Assembly (NCBI GenBank): GCA_002407675.1
Contig: DHNW01000010.1
Location: 137,336 to 201,335 of the forward strand
DNA: 64,000 bases
DNA from: Ruminococcaceae bacterium UBA5406
Lineage (GTDB): Bacteria; Bacillota; Clostridia; Oscillospirales; Acutalibacteraceae
Reading direction: 5' to 3'
Shown: piece by piece, positions 34,908-43,828 of the stretch
Numbering within the stretch: position 1 is the stretch's first letter
How the letters are laid out: the number at the start of each line of letters is the position of its first letter
Notes under the pieces: generated by a model
The model's database searches: none
Told to the model about the DNA's origin: nothing
What the model saw: the letters and a program-made list of their open reading frames with translations, nothing else
Position numbers and translations under genes: made by a program

Positions 34908-35912
34908 TTATTTTTTAATAAGTTTTTTGGAAAATGTATTCTGTTTGACTGAAGCAAGCGGATTTGCTTTTGCAGCGTTTGCCATTTGCGCATTGGATAC
35001 ATGAGTGTATATTTCTGTTGTGCCAAGATTTTCATGACCCAGAATATCTTTCAGAACACGTATATCTACATGGCCTTGCTGGTACATTAGAGTAGCGGCT
35101 GTGTGCCTTAGTTTATGGACAGAATAGCCAGGACCGCCAAGGTCAATTTCAGCCAGATATTTTTTGACGATATACTGCACGGTTTTCGGGCTGATTCGTT
35201 TCTTTTGCTGACTGATAAAAAGTGCATTCCGGTCCGCTAGTCCATCTTTTGGACGCACCGCTAAATATTGTTTGATCGCATCCAAACAGGCTTCGTTTAA
35301 GTAAACCATTCGTTCTTTATTGCCCTTTCCGGTAATTTTCATGGTAGCGTTGCTCAGGTGTATATCATTCAAGTCTAATCCCACTAATTCGGAAAGCCGC
35401 ATTCCGCAGTTGAGGAACAGCACTAAGATGCAATAATCCCGTCTGCTGTTTTTTCCATCCACTTTAGAAAGCAACTCCAAACTTTGTTCCAGCGTCAGAT
35501 ATTTTGGAAGAGATTTTTTAAGTTTTGGTGTTTCCAATTCTTCAACAGGGTTTGTTTCTAATTTTCCCGTTTTATTCGTTAAATATTTAAAAAAACTGCG
35601 CAGACTGGAGACTTTTCGGGAACGCGTGGCAGCACTGTTTTTGCGCTCCGTGCTGAGGAAATTCATATATTCAAAGACCTGTGTCAAGTCAATGGTTTTA
35701 ATGAGTTCTAGATCGACGTCAGAAACAGATATTTTTTCAAAATCTGTTCCGCTGTCGACAAGACCGCGGGATTTTTTTATGTATCGAAAAAATGTTCGTA
35801 GATCTAAGTAATATTCCTCAACCGTTTTGGGTGATTTGCCTTTTATCGTGCCAATATAACCGAGAAATTCACGGATAATCGGCGGAGCTTCTGCTAAAAG
35901 ATGTTCTTGCAT
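34908..35912 (-). CDS. Tyrosine recombinase, XerC/XerD type (second copy)
   Basis: 334-residue Xer-family recombinase: FLNCGMRLSELVGL with the catalytic Arg, GKGNKERMVYL, HKLRHTAATLMYQQG, LGHENLGTTEIYTHV with the Tyr nucleophile. The N-terminal domain has a longer insert than the first copy, around residues 45-75, and the C-terminus a short basic tail. Two Xer proteins in one 3-kb region could be the XerC/XerD pair; their divergent architectures (299 versus 334 residues) make recent duplication unlikely. The upstream region holds an unusual palindrome array at 35957-35991. Confidence 0.87.
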   Translation of the reverse strand: MQEHLLAEAPPIIREFLGYIGTIKGKSPKTVEEYYLDLRTFFRYIKKSRGLVDSGTDFEKISVSDVDLELIKTIDLTQVFEYMNFLSTERKNSAATRSRKVSSLRSFFKYLTNKTGKLETNPVEELETPKLKKSLPKYLTLEQSLELLSKVDGKNSRRDYCILVLFLNCGMRLSELVGLDLNDIHLSNATMKITGKGNKERMVYLNEACLDAIKQYLAVRPKDGLADRNALFISQQKKRISPKTVQYIVKKYLAEIDLGGPGYSVHKLRHTAATLMYQQGHVDIRVLKDILGHENLGTTEIYTHVSNAQMANAAKANPLASVKQNTFSKKLIKK

Positions 35913-35956
35913 ATGATCAGATCCTTCAGTAAAAAAGTGATTTTGTCCTCCCCTTA

Positions 35957-35991
35957 ATTATACAAAATATTTATTTTGTATAATTGTATAA
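35957..35991. repeat. 28-bp palindrome plus tandem octamer upstream of the second Xer gene
   Basis: Perfect 12-bp arms ATTATACAAAAT (35957-35968) / ATTTTGTATAAT (35973-35984) around a 4-base loop, with TTGTATAA repeated in direct tandem (35976-35983, 35984-35991) and present once inverted in the left arm. On the - strand the left arm supplies a TATAAT -10 box, so this looks like an operator over the promoter of the gene at 34908-35912. Confidence 0.65.
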
Positions 35992-36075
35992 AGCGAAATT
36001 TGAACCAATTAAATCCTCATATTTTTTCTTCCCTTTTACACCTTTCAAATCTTGCTTTAACCTATTTTATTAGTC

Positions 36076-37368
36076 TTAAGATTTTTTCTGAGCTACAGTA
36101 AGGTTTACCATGTATGATCCAGATACCCAGGAACTGGATGCATTGCTTATTGAAAATGTTGCCGGCATTTCAGTTGGGCCTGAAAAGTTTTCTTTCCCAG
36201 ACATATCAACTTGGGCTGTAATATTACTATCGGTCAGTTTCGATATTTCTTCGGGTGGACCAATAACTGTTACTGTCAGGCTCTTTGTTTTTACGGATGC
36301 GGTTTTTTCAGCACTCAGGTTTTTTACAACTATATTGGAAACCAACATCTTCCTGGTGACCATACCACTTAGGTCAATGGAAACTTTCGCAGTCGGGATA
36401 TTGCTTAGGTTTTTACAGGTAGATGGCAGTTCAACGTCCGCATCGAAAGTATTATTAGAAAGACTGACGACTGAAAAATCAATAGGATTTAGGCTAATTG
36501 AACTTCCAATATTTGCTAATACATCTTTTGGACCTGCAATTTCAATGGTCGACGGCGAAACAGTAATTTGGCTGGGGTTCAGTGAAAGTCCAGCGGGTTT
36601 ATTGGTAAAAGTCGCAGTAATCGGAATCACTTCCCGCGGTAATACAGGGATGGAAACATCCACTTTTTCAGGATTGATTGTCAAGTCGGCCTTTTCAATT
36701 TTGTTGTCATTGGCGTCATACAGATTAAGAGTTTCGGTGAAGTTTTTCGTTTCAGTCAGTGTATCATTGATTTGATATTCAAACGCAGCACGATTCACTT
36801 GCACAACTTGCTTTTCAGGTCCTGAAATGGTAACAGCGTCGGCGCTGAGAACCGGTGAACCAACGAAATACGATGGATCAGCTTTGTATCCAGATTTATA
36901 TTTGATGTTGCTCTCAATCTGAAATGTTTTTTCCCGATACCGATCCACAGAAACAAGTACTTGCTGCGGATAAACAGAGGAAACCGTATAAGCACTTAGG
37001 TTGTTCGCGTTTTGTGAAGAATTCCGGACAGTCAAAGGCAGTGTATAGGCTCCTGGTGTAGTAATATTGGCTGCGAGGGGTGCCACAACCTCAAGATCCG
37101 CCGCTTTCAGCTGGTTAACAACCATACTATTCCCTTTAACATAGACTGTTGCGGTAGCATTTGTCTGGCTGAAAATTTTCAAACCGTTTGACTGTGCTGT
37201 GGTGGAAAGTTTGACCTTAACCGGAACATTGGTAATAGGACGGGGGTGATCCTGCGTGTCCGTAGAAACCATACAGCCCCACAAAATAATAGACGCCAAA
37301 ACAGAAAAAAATATGACAAATTTATTGTTATAGAACAATCGGCCTAAAATAAATCTTTTATGCTTCAT
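36076..37368 (-). CDS. cdaR: CdaR-type protein with YbbR repeats
   Basis: Membrane-anchored extracellular regulator of the diadenylate cyclase CdaA. One N-terminal membrane segment (about residues 14-32, FVIFFSVLASIILWGCM) is followed by four YbbR-like beta repeats of about 80 residues each (for example NVPVKVKLS, ISGPEKQV, IEIAGPKDVL, VTVIGPPEEI). The 430-residue gene overlaps cdaA by four bases, the standard cdaA-cdaR pairing. glmM, often third in this cluster, is not present. Confidence 0.9.
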   Translation of the reverse strand: MKHKRFILGRLFYNNKFVIFFSVLASIILWGCMVSTDTQDHPRPITNVPVKVKLSTTAQSNGLKIFSQTNATATVYVKGNSMVVNQLKAADLEVVAPLAANITTPGAYTLPLTVRNSSQNANNLSAYTVSSVYPQQVLVSVDRYREKTFQIESNIKYKSGYKADPSYFVGSPVLSADAVTISGPEKQVVQVNRAAFEYQINDTLTETKNFTETLNLYDANDNKIEKADLTINPEKVDVSIPVLPREVIPITATFTNKPAGLSLNPSQITVSPSTIEIAGPKDVLANIGSSISLNPIDFSVVSLSNNTFDADVELPSTCKNLSNIPTAKVSIDLSGMVTRKMLVSNIVVKNLSAEKTASVKTKSLTVTVIGPPEEISKLTDSNITAQVDMSGKENFSGPTEMPATFSISNASSSWVSGSYMVNLTVAQKKS

Positions 37369-38252
37369 AATTTTTTCCTCTTCCTGATTGAGGGAATCCA
37401 GCTTGCCTTTTTCTCGTTTGCCCCGCTTTTTTCTGATAAAAGATAGGATTCCAGTTTACTGCGAAGAGTTTCACGCGTGTAATTTCGTGTAATAATTCCA
37501 TTGACTACCACAGAAATCTGCCCCGTCTCTTCGGAAACAACAACAACCACAGCGTCGGAGTTTTCGCTCATGCCAATGGCAGCCCGGTGGCGGGTTCCCA
37601 ACTCAATACTGACATTTTCGTTTTTTGTCAGCGGCAAAATACAGCCGGCAGCATAAACCAAACCATCCCGGATAATCATGGCTCCGTCGTGCAAAGGGGC
37701 TTTGTTAAAAAAGATATTACAAATAATCGGCGCACTGGGAACAGCCTGAACAATAGTGCCGGTTTCTATAATATCGCCCAGTTTTGTTTGCATTTCAAAA
37801 ACAATGAGGGCCCCTGTCTTTTGTTTCGACATCTGCGCAGCAGCATCCACGACTGCGTTGACGGCCTGGCGTGTCTGGCGGAGGTGCTTTTCATCTTGAC
37901 TGGACGTAAAACCAAGCACCCAGCTTTTATGGCCGATGTCTCCACTTCTGCCGATCTGCTCAAGGGCACGGCGGATTTCCGGCTGAAAAACAATCAACAG
38001 GGCTATCAAAGTATATTGGAAAAAATAGCTTAGAATTGTTTCCATCATATAGAGATGGAGAAGATATGACAAACCCCACACGACCAGAAGAATCAGAATT
38101 CCTTTAACTAGCTGCCCCGCGCGTGTTTCACGGATTAGCTTGATTCCACTGTATATAATGAAAGAAACCAGTATGATATCCAATGCATCTGAAGCACGGA
38201 ACTGATGAATCATTTGAAGAAATAAGTTCCACACAAGCCTGATTGCATCCAT
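37365..38252 (-). CDS. cdaA: Diadenylate cyclase CdaA
   Basis: Synthesises c-di-AMP from two ATP; the nucleotide controls potassium and osmotic homeostasis in Firmicutes. Three N-terminal membrane segments (up to about residue 85) precede the DAC domain, which shows both catalytic motifs: DGAMII and GTRHRAAIG. The 295-residue length is typical. Upstream and downstream genes are separate units apart from cdaR. Confidence 0.96.
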   Translation of the reverse strand: MDAIRLVWNLFLQMIHQFRASDALDIILVSFIIYSGIKLIRETRAGQLVKGILILLVVWGLSYLLHLYMMETILSYFFQYTLIALLIVFQPEIRRALEQIGRSGDIGHKSWVLGFTSSQDEKHLRQTRQAVNAVVDAAAQMSKQKTGALIVFEMQTKLGDIIETGTIVQAVPSAPIICNIFFNKAPLHDGAMIIRDGLVYAAGCILPLTKNENVSIELGTRHRAAIGMSENSDAVVVVVSEETGQISVVVNGIITRNYTRETLRSKLESYLLSEKSGANEKKASWIPSIRKRKKL

Positions 38253-38316
38253 ACTTTTTCCCTTTCACACTTTAATAATAAATTGCCTTTTTATTTTAAC
38301 ATATCTCCGAAAAGAT

Positions 38317-39480
38317 TCAAACATTTCGTTTGTAATTTTTCGTAAGGATTTTTCTAACTGACGATATCAAGTAATAAATGTCTGCTTTGGTTGTAAAATA
38401 AGACGGACAAACCCGTACGGCGCCGGTATCCAACGTACCCATAAAGCGATGGGCGGCAGGGGCGCAGTGCAAACCTGCTCTCACGGCAATACCATAATGA
38501 TCCAATTCCCTTCCGACTTCTTCGCTGGGTATTCCGTCCAAATTAAAAGAGAGTACAGGCGCATAATATCGAATGTCCGGAGAAGGAGTATAAAGATGGA
38601 CTCGATCCATCCGGGAAAATTCCGCATGCAGGTAACGAAGCAATTTTGTTTCGTGTTGGCAAATGTTCTGAGGACCGTGTTGCTGTACAAATTGGATGCC
38701 CGCATGCAGACCAGCGATGCCGGGCATATTGGGGGTTCCGCTTTCCATACGTTCCGGCATTTCAGAAGGCTGGGATGCAATGGCAGATTTTGTTCCCGTT
38801 CCGCCTTCAATAACGGTTTTGAGTTCAGAGCCATTCGGTGTAATCAGCATACCTGTTCCCATAGGGCCATAAAGGCCCTTGTGACCTGCTACACAGAGGT
38901 AATCAATTCCACTGTCTGCTAAGTTGATTGGAAACACTCCCGCAGTCTGTGCACAGTCTACCGCCATCGGAATGCCATATTCGTGCGCAAGGGCAGTAAT
39001 ACGTTCTACAGGCAGGCGGATTCCCCATACATTAGAAGCATGAATGCAGAAAACAAGTTTGGTATTTTCCTTTAAGGCTTTACGAAAAGCGTCAACAGTT
39101 TGATCGTTGTCACCCGGGACCACCTGTGCTTCCGAAAATTCCACACCCGTTTCGGCAAGTGCGTGAAGTGGGCGCATGATGGCGTTGTGTTCCAGGCAGG
39201 ATACCACAACGTGATCTCCGGGTTTCAGGAGCCCTTTCAACACATAATTGGCAGCGTGAGTACAATTCAGTGTGAATGAGACGCATTCCGGTCCAGGAGC
39301 ATGAAAAAAATCTGCTGCGGCGCAGCGGCAGCGATAGACTTCTTCCGCTGCTGAAAGGGACATTTGATGGCCAGCTCTGCCTGGATTTGCACCAAAGCGA
39401 TATAGTGCCTTGGCAGCCGCTTCTTGCACAGAACGCGGCTTGGGAAATGTGGTGGCTGCATTGTCAAGGTAGACCATCAT
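38317..39480 (-). CDS. Class V aminotransferase / cysteine desulfurase family protein
   Basis: 387-residue PLP enzyme of the cysteine desulfurase group. YLDNAATTFPKP opens it; CTHAANYVLKG, CLEHNA, the PLP lysine in VAGHKGLYGPMGTG, and a candidate catalytic Cys in RAGLHCAPAAHRF are all present. It is closer to the SufS-like/Csd subgroup often paired with DUF3343 proteins than to housekeeping IscS. It overlaps the upstream DUF3343 gene by four bases, so the pair is probably translationally coupled and may pass sulfur or selenium from cysteine or selenocysteine to the carrier. Substrate is not proven. Confidence 0.85.
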   Translation of the reverse strand: MMVYLDNAATTFPKPRSVQEAAAKALYRFGANPGRAGHQMSLSAAEEVYRCRCAAADFFHAPGPECVSFTLNCTHAANYVLKGLLKPGDHVVVSCLEHNAIMRPLHALAETGVEFSEAQVVPGDNDQTVDAFRKALKENTKLVFCIHASNVWGIRLPVERITALAHEYGIPMAVDCAQTAGVFPINLADSGIDYLCVAGHKGLYGPMGTGMLITPNGSELKTVIEGGTGTKSAIASQPSEMPERMESGTPNMPGIAGLHAGIQFVQQHGPQNICQHETKLLRYLHAEFSRMDRVHLYTPSPDIRYYAPVLSFNLDGIPSEEVGRELDHYGIAVRAGLHCAPAAHRFMGTLDTGAVRVCPSYFTTKADIYYLISSVRKILTKNYKRNV

Positions 39481-39704
39481 TGTCCGTCCCTCCCGGCACG
39501 GCCCGAGACAGGGATTCCAGCCATCCGTAAAATTTGTTCCGCTTCATCAGTCCTAACTGGGACATAGATGCCGTAACCACAGCCGCATCCAAGTGTACTG
39601 TTCGGTAATCTTTCCACACTCGAACGAATTCCATGCTTCGCCAAAATGTCGCGCCCTTTAATAGCAAACGTTACCGAACCCACTATTATAATAGGCTTGC
39701 CCAC
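39477..39704 (-). CDS. DUF3343 putative Se/S carrier-like protein
   Basis: 75-residue protein with a CGCGYGIYV motif around residues 40-48, the cysteine pair expected of DUF3343 proteins, which have been proposed as selenium/sulfur carriers. The start is GTG 39704 with GAGGAGGG upstream. It overlaps the class V aminotransferase gene, an arrangement that suggests donor-carrier transfer. No selD, selA or yedF is in this window, so selenium rather than sulfur cannot be decided. Confidence 0.75.
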   Translation of the reverse strand: MGKPIIIVGSVTFAIKGRDILAKHGIRSSVERLPNSTLGCGCGYGIYVPVRTDEAEQILRMAGIPVSGRAGRDGQ

Positions 39705-39760
39705 GACGATTCCCTCCTCTGTCTTTTGGTAACAGGATATGCCGCAGGTTTTCTGTTTGA

Positions 39761-40246
39761 CTATTTTCCTCCAGATGATGATTCAATTAAACAAACGGCG
39801 TGAGCTGAAATCCCTTGTAAGGTTCCTGTAAATCCAAGCCCTTCTTCCGTTGTAGCTTTAACACTTACGCAGTCTGAGGAAACGGCACAGGTCTCTGCAA
39901 TATTTTTGCGCATTTGTAGAATATAAGGCTGTAATTTTGGTTTCTGGGCGATGATGGTCGAATCAATGTTGACAACCTTATACCCTTTTTTCAGTAAAAC
40001 CAGACAGACTTTTTTGAGCAGCCCTAGGCTGTCAGCCCCCTTGAAAGATGAATCCGTATCGGGAAAAAGAGTGCCGATATCCCCTAGTGCTGCGGCGCCG
40101 AGCATAGAATCCATTATGGCATGTGTCAGCACGTCGGCATCCGAATGCCCTAGCAAACCTTTTGAAAACGGAATATTCACACCGCCTAAAACCAGTTTTC
40201 TGCCGGCGGAAAACCGATGAACGTCATATCCATAACCGATTCTCAT
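39761..40246 (-). CDS. ispF: 2-C-methyl-D-erythritol 2,4-cyclodiphosphate synthase
   Basis: Zinc enzyme closing CDP-ME-2P into MEcPP in the MEP pathway. GYDVHRF gives metal ligands Asp8 and His10; LLGHSDADVLTHAI gives the third ligand and substrate contacts; TTEEGLGFTGTLQGI is the conserved C-terminal block. The 161-residue gene overlaps ispD by four bases. Its product is the substrate of IspG coded at 6.3 kb. Confidence 0.97.
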   Translation of the reverse strand: MRIGYGYDVHRFSAGRKLVLGGVNIPFSKGLLGHSDADVLTHAIMDSMLGAAALGDIGTLFPDTDSSFKGADSLGLLKKVCLVLLKKGYKVVNIDSTIIAQKPKLQPYILQMRKNIAETCAVSSDCVSVKATTEEGLGFTGTLQGISAHAVCLIESSSGGK

Positions 40247-40950
40247 TGCATGCTCGTCCCCTGTTTTAAAATCATTTCAGCCAGCGGAATATCCTCCGGA
40301 ACAGTCAGCTTTATATTGTCGTAACTCCCTATACATAAATGAACCGGAATGCCGATATGCTCCAAAAGCTGGCAGTCATCTGTATAATCTTTTCTTTTGC
40401 ATTCTGCCTCTTTTAGTGCTTTTAGATACAAATCTTTTCGGAATACCTGGGGCGTCTGCACTGCCCAAAGGTTTTCTCTTGAAAGAGTGGATACGACATT
40501 TTGGTCTCTGTCAACGGCTTTAACGGTGTCCTTAACCGGAACGGCAAGGGCAGAAGCTCCCGTCCGATAGGCACTGCGAACACACCCATCAATCAATTCC
40601 GGGCTGATAAATGGCCGGTCTCCGTCATGGATAATTAACCAATCTGTTTCTGGAGAAACTGCGGCTATGCCTGCAGCAACCGATTTTTGCCGAGTATTCC
40701 CACCGGAAATAATATGGGAAACCTTTTGGATATCAAATTTCAAAATAGTCTTTTTCATCCGCGCTGTATCCTGTTGCCGGCACACAACTACTATAGAATC
40801 AACCGTCTGTGCTGCATCAAAGGCACGTAAAGTATATACGATAACAGGTATCTTATTTAAAAAAAGGAATTGTTTTGAACTTCCCTCCCCCATTCTGGAA
40901 GAAGATCCTGCTGCAGCGATAACAGCGCAGCAAATGTCCTTGTTTGGCAT
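40243..40950 (-). CDS. ispD: 2-C-methyl-D-erythritol 4-phosphate cytidylyltransferase
   Basis: Couples CTP to MEP, third step of the MEP pathway. The nucleotidyltransferase motif CAVIAAAGSSSRMGEGSSKQ is at residues 8-27, then HDGDRPFI, NLWAVQTPQVF and DDCQLLE. Length 235 is normal. A GGAGGAG site lies about 10-12 bases before ATG 40950. IspE, the kinase between IspD and IspF, is not in this window. Confidence 0.96.
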   Translation of the reverse strand: MPNKDICCAVIAAAGSSSRMGEGSSKQFLFLNKIPVIVYTLRAFDAAQTVDSIVVVCRQQDTARMKKTILKFDIQKVSHIISGGNTRQKSVAAGIAAVSPETDWLIIHDGDRPFISPELIDGCVRSAYRTGASALAVPVKDTVKAVDRDQNVVSTLSRENLWAVQTPQVFRKDLYLKALKEAECKRKDYTDDCQLLEHIGIPVHLCIGSYDNIKLTVPEDIPLAEMILKQGTSMQ

Positions 40951-41059
40951 AAAATTATTTTCTCCTCCCCTTTTTCTACCTGATTCGCGAAAAAATATTG
41001 AATTTTATATTCAGCTGGGTTATAGTATAAATCGAACTAATTAGAAAGATGGTGAAATT

Positions 41060-41539
41060 ATGGAAGAATTACTTTCAAAACATGTTTCAGATTCGGAAAC
41101 AGAACAAATACAACCGGTTTTTGCTGCACACCTAAATTCGGACAACCGTCTTTTCGGAGGACAGCTCGTCGCATGGATCGATATTGTGGCAGGAGCGGTA
41201 GCACAGCGCCACAGCAATCAAAATGTCACAACGGCAGCAATTGATAATCTTCAGTTCAAAGCTCCTGTCCCGGCAAACAGCTTTGTTGTCCTGCATGGCA
41301 AACTGACCTGCGTAGGTAGAACTTCAATGGAGGTTCGAGTTGACAGCTTCGTTGAAGATCTTTCAGGGAAAAGGACTCTTGTCAATACCGCTTATCTAGT
41401 TCTGGTTGCTCTGGATAAAAATGACAAGCCCACTCCAGTGCCCCGCTTGATTTGTGATACACCGGAAGAAAAGGCAGAATGGGAAGCTGGCCAGAAACGG
41501 CGCCGTTTGAGGCAAGACAGACGGATAAAAGACTACTAA
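41060..41539 (+). CDS. Acyl-CoA thioesterase (hotdog fold)
   Basis: 159-residue hotdog-fold thioesterase of the YciA/YkhA type, which hydrolyses acyl-CoAs. The central helix region NRLFGGQLVAWIDIVAGAVAQRHS and the strand TAAIDNLQFKAPVP are diagnostic; the C-terminus is a basic tail (RRRLRQDRRIK). ATG 41060 has a modest ribosome site. It converges with the SigH-like gene, overlapping its end by four bases. The natural acyl chain is unknown. Confidence 0.85.
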   Translation: MEELLSKHVSDSETEQIQPVFAAHLNSDNRLFGGQLVAWIDIVAGAVAQRHSNQNVTTAAIDNLQFKAPVPANSFVVLHGKLTCVGRTSMEVRVDSFVEDLSGKRTLVNTAYLVLVALDKNDKPTPVPRLICDTPEEKAEWEAGQKRRRLRQDRRIKDY

Positions 41540-42141
41540 AGGGTATGCTTTAATTTACAGCGTGCACGCTGAAGCGCATTATCAGCCGCTTTCGTTGTAA
41601 TAGACATTTTTTGAGCTATTTCTTGGTAACTGCATCCGCCAACATAGAATCGAAGGACACTTGCCTCCATTGGTGTTAGCAGACTGGCAACCTTATGCCA
41701 GACGATTTTAAAACTTTCGCGATCCGAAAGAAGTGCTTCCGGGTCTGTTGAGACATCATTTGACATAGCGCTCACGGCAGAATTATCCGTCTCGTCGTCG
41801 CTCAGGGATATTGAATTGTTCAAGGCGTCATTTTTTCGGCCTGCAGAAGCGCGGTATGCCATAACAACCTTATGATAAATGCAGACGCCTGCGTACGTTC
41901 GAAAAGATGTTCCATTTTGCGGATTAAAAGTGCGTGCCGCATTTAAAAGACCTAGAAGACCTTCCTGACATAAATCGTCTGCTTCGACGCGTTTTGAATG
42001 AAACGGTGCAACTTTTGCCCGGATGACAGACATATACCTGACTGTAAGTTCAGCGAATGCCTCTGAGTTCCCTTGCTGTACAAGTTTTGCAAGTTTTGCA
42101 TCCGGAAAAACGTATAACGTGGGGTCATGTGCATCAGTCAA
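41536..42141 (-). CDS. Sigma-70 family factor resembling SigH (Spo0H)
   Basis: 201-residue sigma factor with region 2 (EADDLCQEGLLGLLNAARTF, then TSFRTYAGVCIYHKVVMAYR) and region 4 (LTPMEASVLRFYVGGCSYQEIAQKM...AADNALQRARCKL). The spacing and several blocks (RAKVAPF, TDPEALL, DNALQR) resemble B. subtilis SigH, which starts sporulation and competence. Region 1 and most of region 3 are missing, as in that group. TTG 42141 is preferred since GAGGTG overlaps the GTG at 42150 and sits 6 bases before the TTG. It is transcribed away from yifB. Confidence 0.8.
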   Translation of the reverse strand: MTDAHDPTLYVFPDAKLAKLVQQGNSEAFAELTVRYMSVIRAKVAPFHSKRVEADDLCQEGLLGLLNAARTFNPQNGTSFRTYAGVCIYHKVVMAYRASAGRKNDALNNSISLSDDETDNSAVSAMSNDVSTDPEALLSDRESFKIVWHKVASLLTPMEASVLRFYVGGCSYQEIAQKMSITTKAADNALQRARCKLKHTL

Positions 42142-42275
42142 AGCGAACACCTCATCGACACATCTTTATTCCCATTTCATCATACCCTAATGTGTTCCGG
42201 AAGTCAACCGGAAGAATCAAAAAGGAGTTTGCATTTCTTTGTTCCAGGTATTATAAAAATAGGAGAGGCGACATC

Positions 42276-43808
42276 ATGGTTTCGCAGGTGTTCAGTATGG
42301 GTATTTACGGGATGAACGCTTTCCCGGTTGAAGTGGAGGCCGACCTGTCATCAGGGCTTCCCTCTTTTGAAGTTGTAGGCTTACCGGATGCAGCCGTTAA
42401 AGAATCGCGGAACCGTGTGCGTGCCGCCATGAAAAACTGCGGTTATGACTTCCCCGTTAGCCGAATTACAGTAAATCTGGCCCCTGCCGATAAACGGAAA
42501 GAAGGCCCAATTTACGATTTACCTATTTTAATTGCCCTACTGAAAGCCAGCGGTCAGCTTGATGTCGATTTAGCTGGGAAAGTATTTCTTGGTGAAATTT
42601 CTTTAGCAGGAGATGCCCGCCCGATTCGGGGTATCCTCCCCATGGCCATCTCAGCTAAAGAAAACGGGTTTCAAGAGTTATATGTACCTGAAGAAAATGC
42701 GGCAGAAGGGGCTGTAGTAAATGGCCTTTCTGTTTATCCGGTAAAAAATTTGCCGTCGTTAATCCAACACTTGACCGGTGTCCATATCATTTCTCCAGTT
42801 ATCCCGCACCTTTCTGATAAAATATCATCCGCACCTGCTCCGGATTTTTCAGAAGTACGAGGGCAGGAACAGGCTAAACGGGCGCTGGAAATTGCTGCTG
42901 CAGGCGGTCATAATGTTCTTCTCATCGGTCCACCAGGTTCCGGAAAGAGTATGCTGGCCAGACGGTTGCCCTCCATCCTTCCCGATATGACGTTTGAAGA
43001 ATCAATAGAGACAACGAAAATCCACTCCATTGCTGGTACAATTCCTCCAGGTATTTCGCTGATACGCACACGGCCGTTTCGGTCGCCGCACCATACGGTT
43101 TCTCCGGCGGGGCTAACTGGTGGAGGCAGTATCCCTCGGCCTGGAGAAATATCGCTTGCGCATAATGGAGTCTTGTTTTTGGATGAACTCCCGGAGTTTT
43201 CACGGGCTGCCATGGAAGTTCTGCGTCAGCCGATCGAAAATGGCTATGTCACTATTTCCCGCGCCAGCGGAACCGTGTCGTATCCCTGTTCTGCCATGTT
43301 TGTTGCGGCAATGAATCCTTGCCCATGCGGCTATTTTGGGCATCCAAAGCGGCGCTGTACTTGTTCGCCGCAGGCAGTTTCCCGTTATCTTGCTCGTGTC
43401 TCCGGTCCTCTGCTTGACAGGCTTGATCTGCATATTGAAGTTCCTCCCGTGGAATATGAGGAGCTGTCATCCAATGAAAAAGCGGAAAGTTCTGCCACAA
43501 TCAGGGTACGTGTCAATACTGCCCGCGCTATTCAGAACGAACGGTTTCGCGGAACCGGCATCGCTTGCAACGCGCGGATAACGCCGGATCGGCTCCATGA
43601 TTTTTGCCGGATGACCGAAAAAAGTGATGTCCTTTTAAAAACAGCCTTTGACCGTTTGGGACTTTCTGCCCGCGCGTATGACCGCGTTCTAAAAGTATGC
43701 CGTACCATTGCTGACTTGGATCAATCGGAAACCATTCTGCCGCGTCACGTTGCAGAAGCTGTACAGTATCGAAGCCTTGACCGAAAATACTGGCTGAGAG
43801 AGTTATGA
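42276..43808 (+). CDS. YifB/ComM-family Mg-chelatase-like AAA+ ATPase
   Basis: 510-residue protein with an N-terminal LonC-like domain (GLPSFEVVGLPDAAVKESRNR), a central AAA+ core with Walker A GPPGSGKS and Walker B VLFLDELPEF, a Cys-rich insert NPCPCGYFGHPKRRCTCSP, and a C-terminal Mg-chelatase domain. In transformable bacteria ComM is a hexameric branch-migration helicase; in Firmicutes the YifB role is less clear. ATG 42276 follows AGGAGAGG; the longer frame from 42057 overlaps the divergent sigma gene and is rejected. Confidence 0.92.
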   Translation: MVSQVFSMGIYGMNAFPVEVEADLSSGLPSFEVVGLPDAAVKESRNRVRAAMKNCGYDFPVSRITVNLAPADKRKEGPIYDLPILIALLKASGQLDVDLAGKVFLGEISLAGDARPIRGILPMAISAKENGFQELYVPEENAAEGAVVNGLSVYPVKNLPSLIQHLTGVHIISPVIPHLSDKISSAPAPDFSEVRGQEQAKRALEIAAAGGHNVLLIGPPGSGKSMLARRLPSILPDMTFEESIETTKIHSIAGTIPPGISLIRTRPFRSPHHTVSPAGLTGGGSIPRPGEISLAHNGVLFLDELPEFSRAAMEVLRQPIENGYVTISRASGTVSYPCSAMFVAAMNPCPCGYFGHPKRRCTCSPQAVSRYLARVSGPLLDRLDLHIEVPPVEYEELSSNEKAESSATIRVRVNTARAIQNERFRGTGIACNARITPDRLHDFCRMTEKSDVLLKTAFDRLGLSARAYDRVLKVCRTIADLDQSETILPRHVAEAVQYRSLDRKYWLREL

Positions 43809-43828
43809 CGGGAAGGTAGTGTTTTTCA

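Noticed and set aside
33067..35912. Integrase genes as signs of a prophage or integrative element
   Set aside because: Both fit Xer housekeeping recombinases; there are no att repeats, tRNA gene, phage genes or excisionase nearby.
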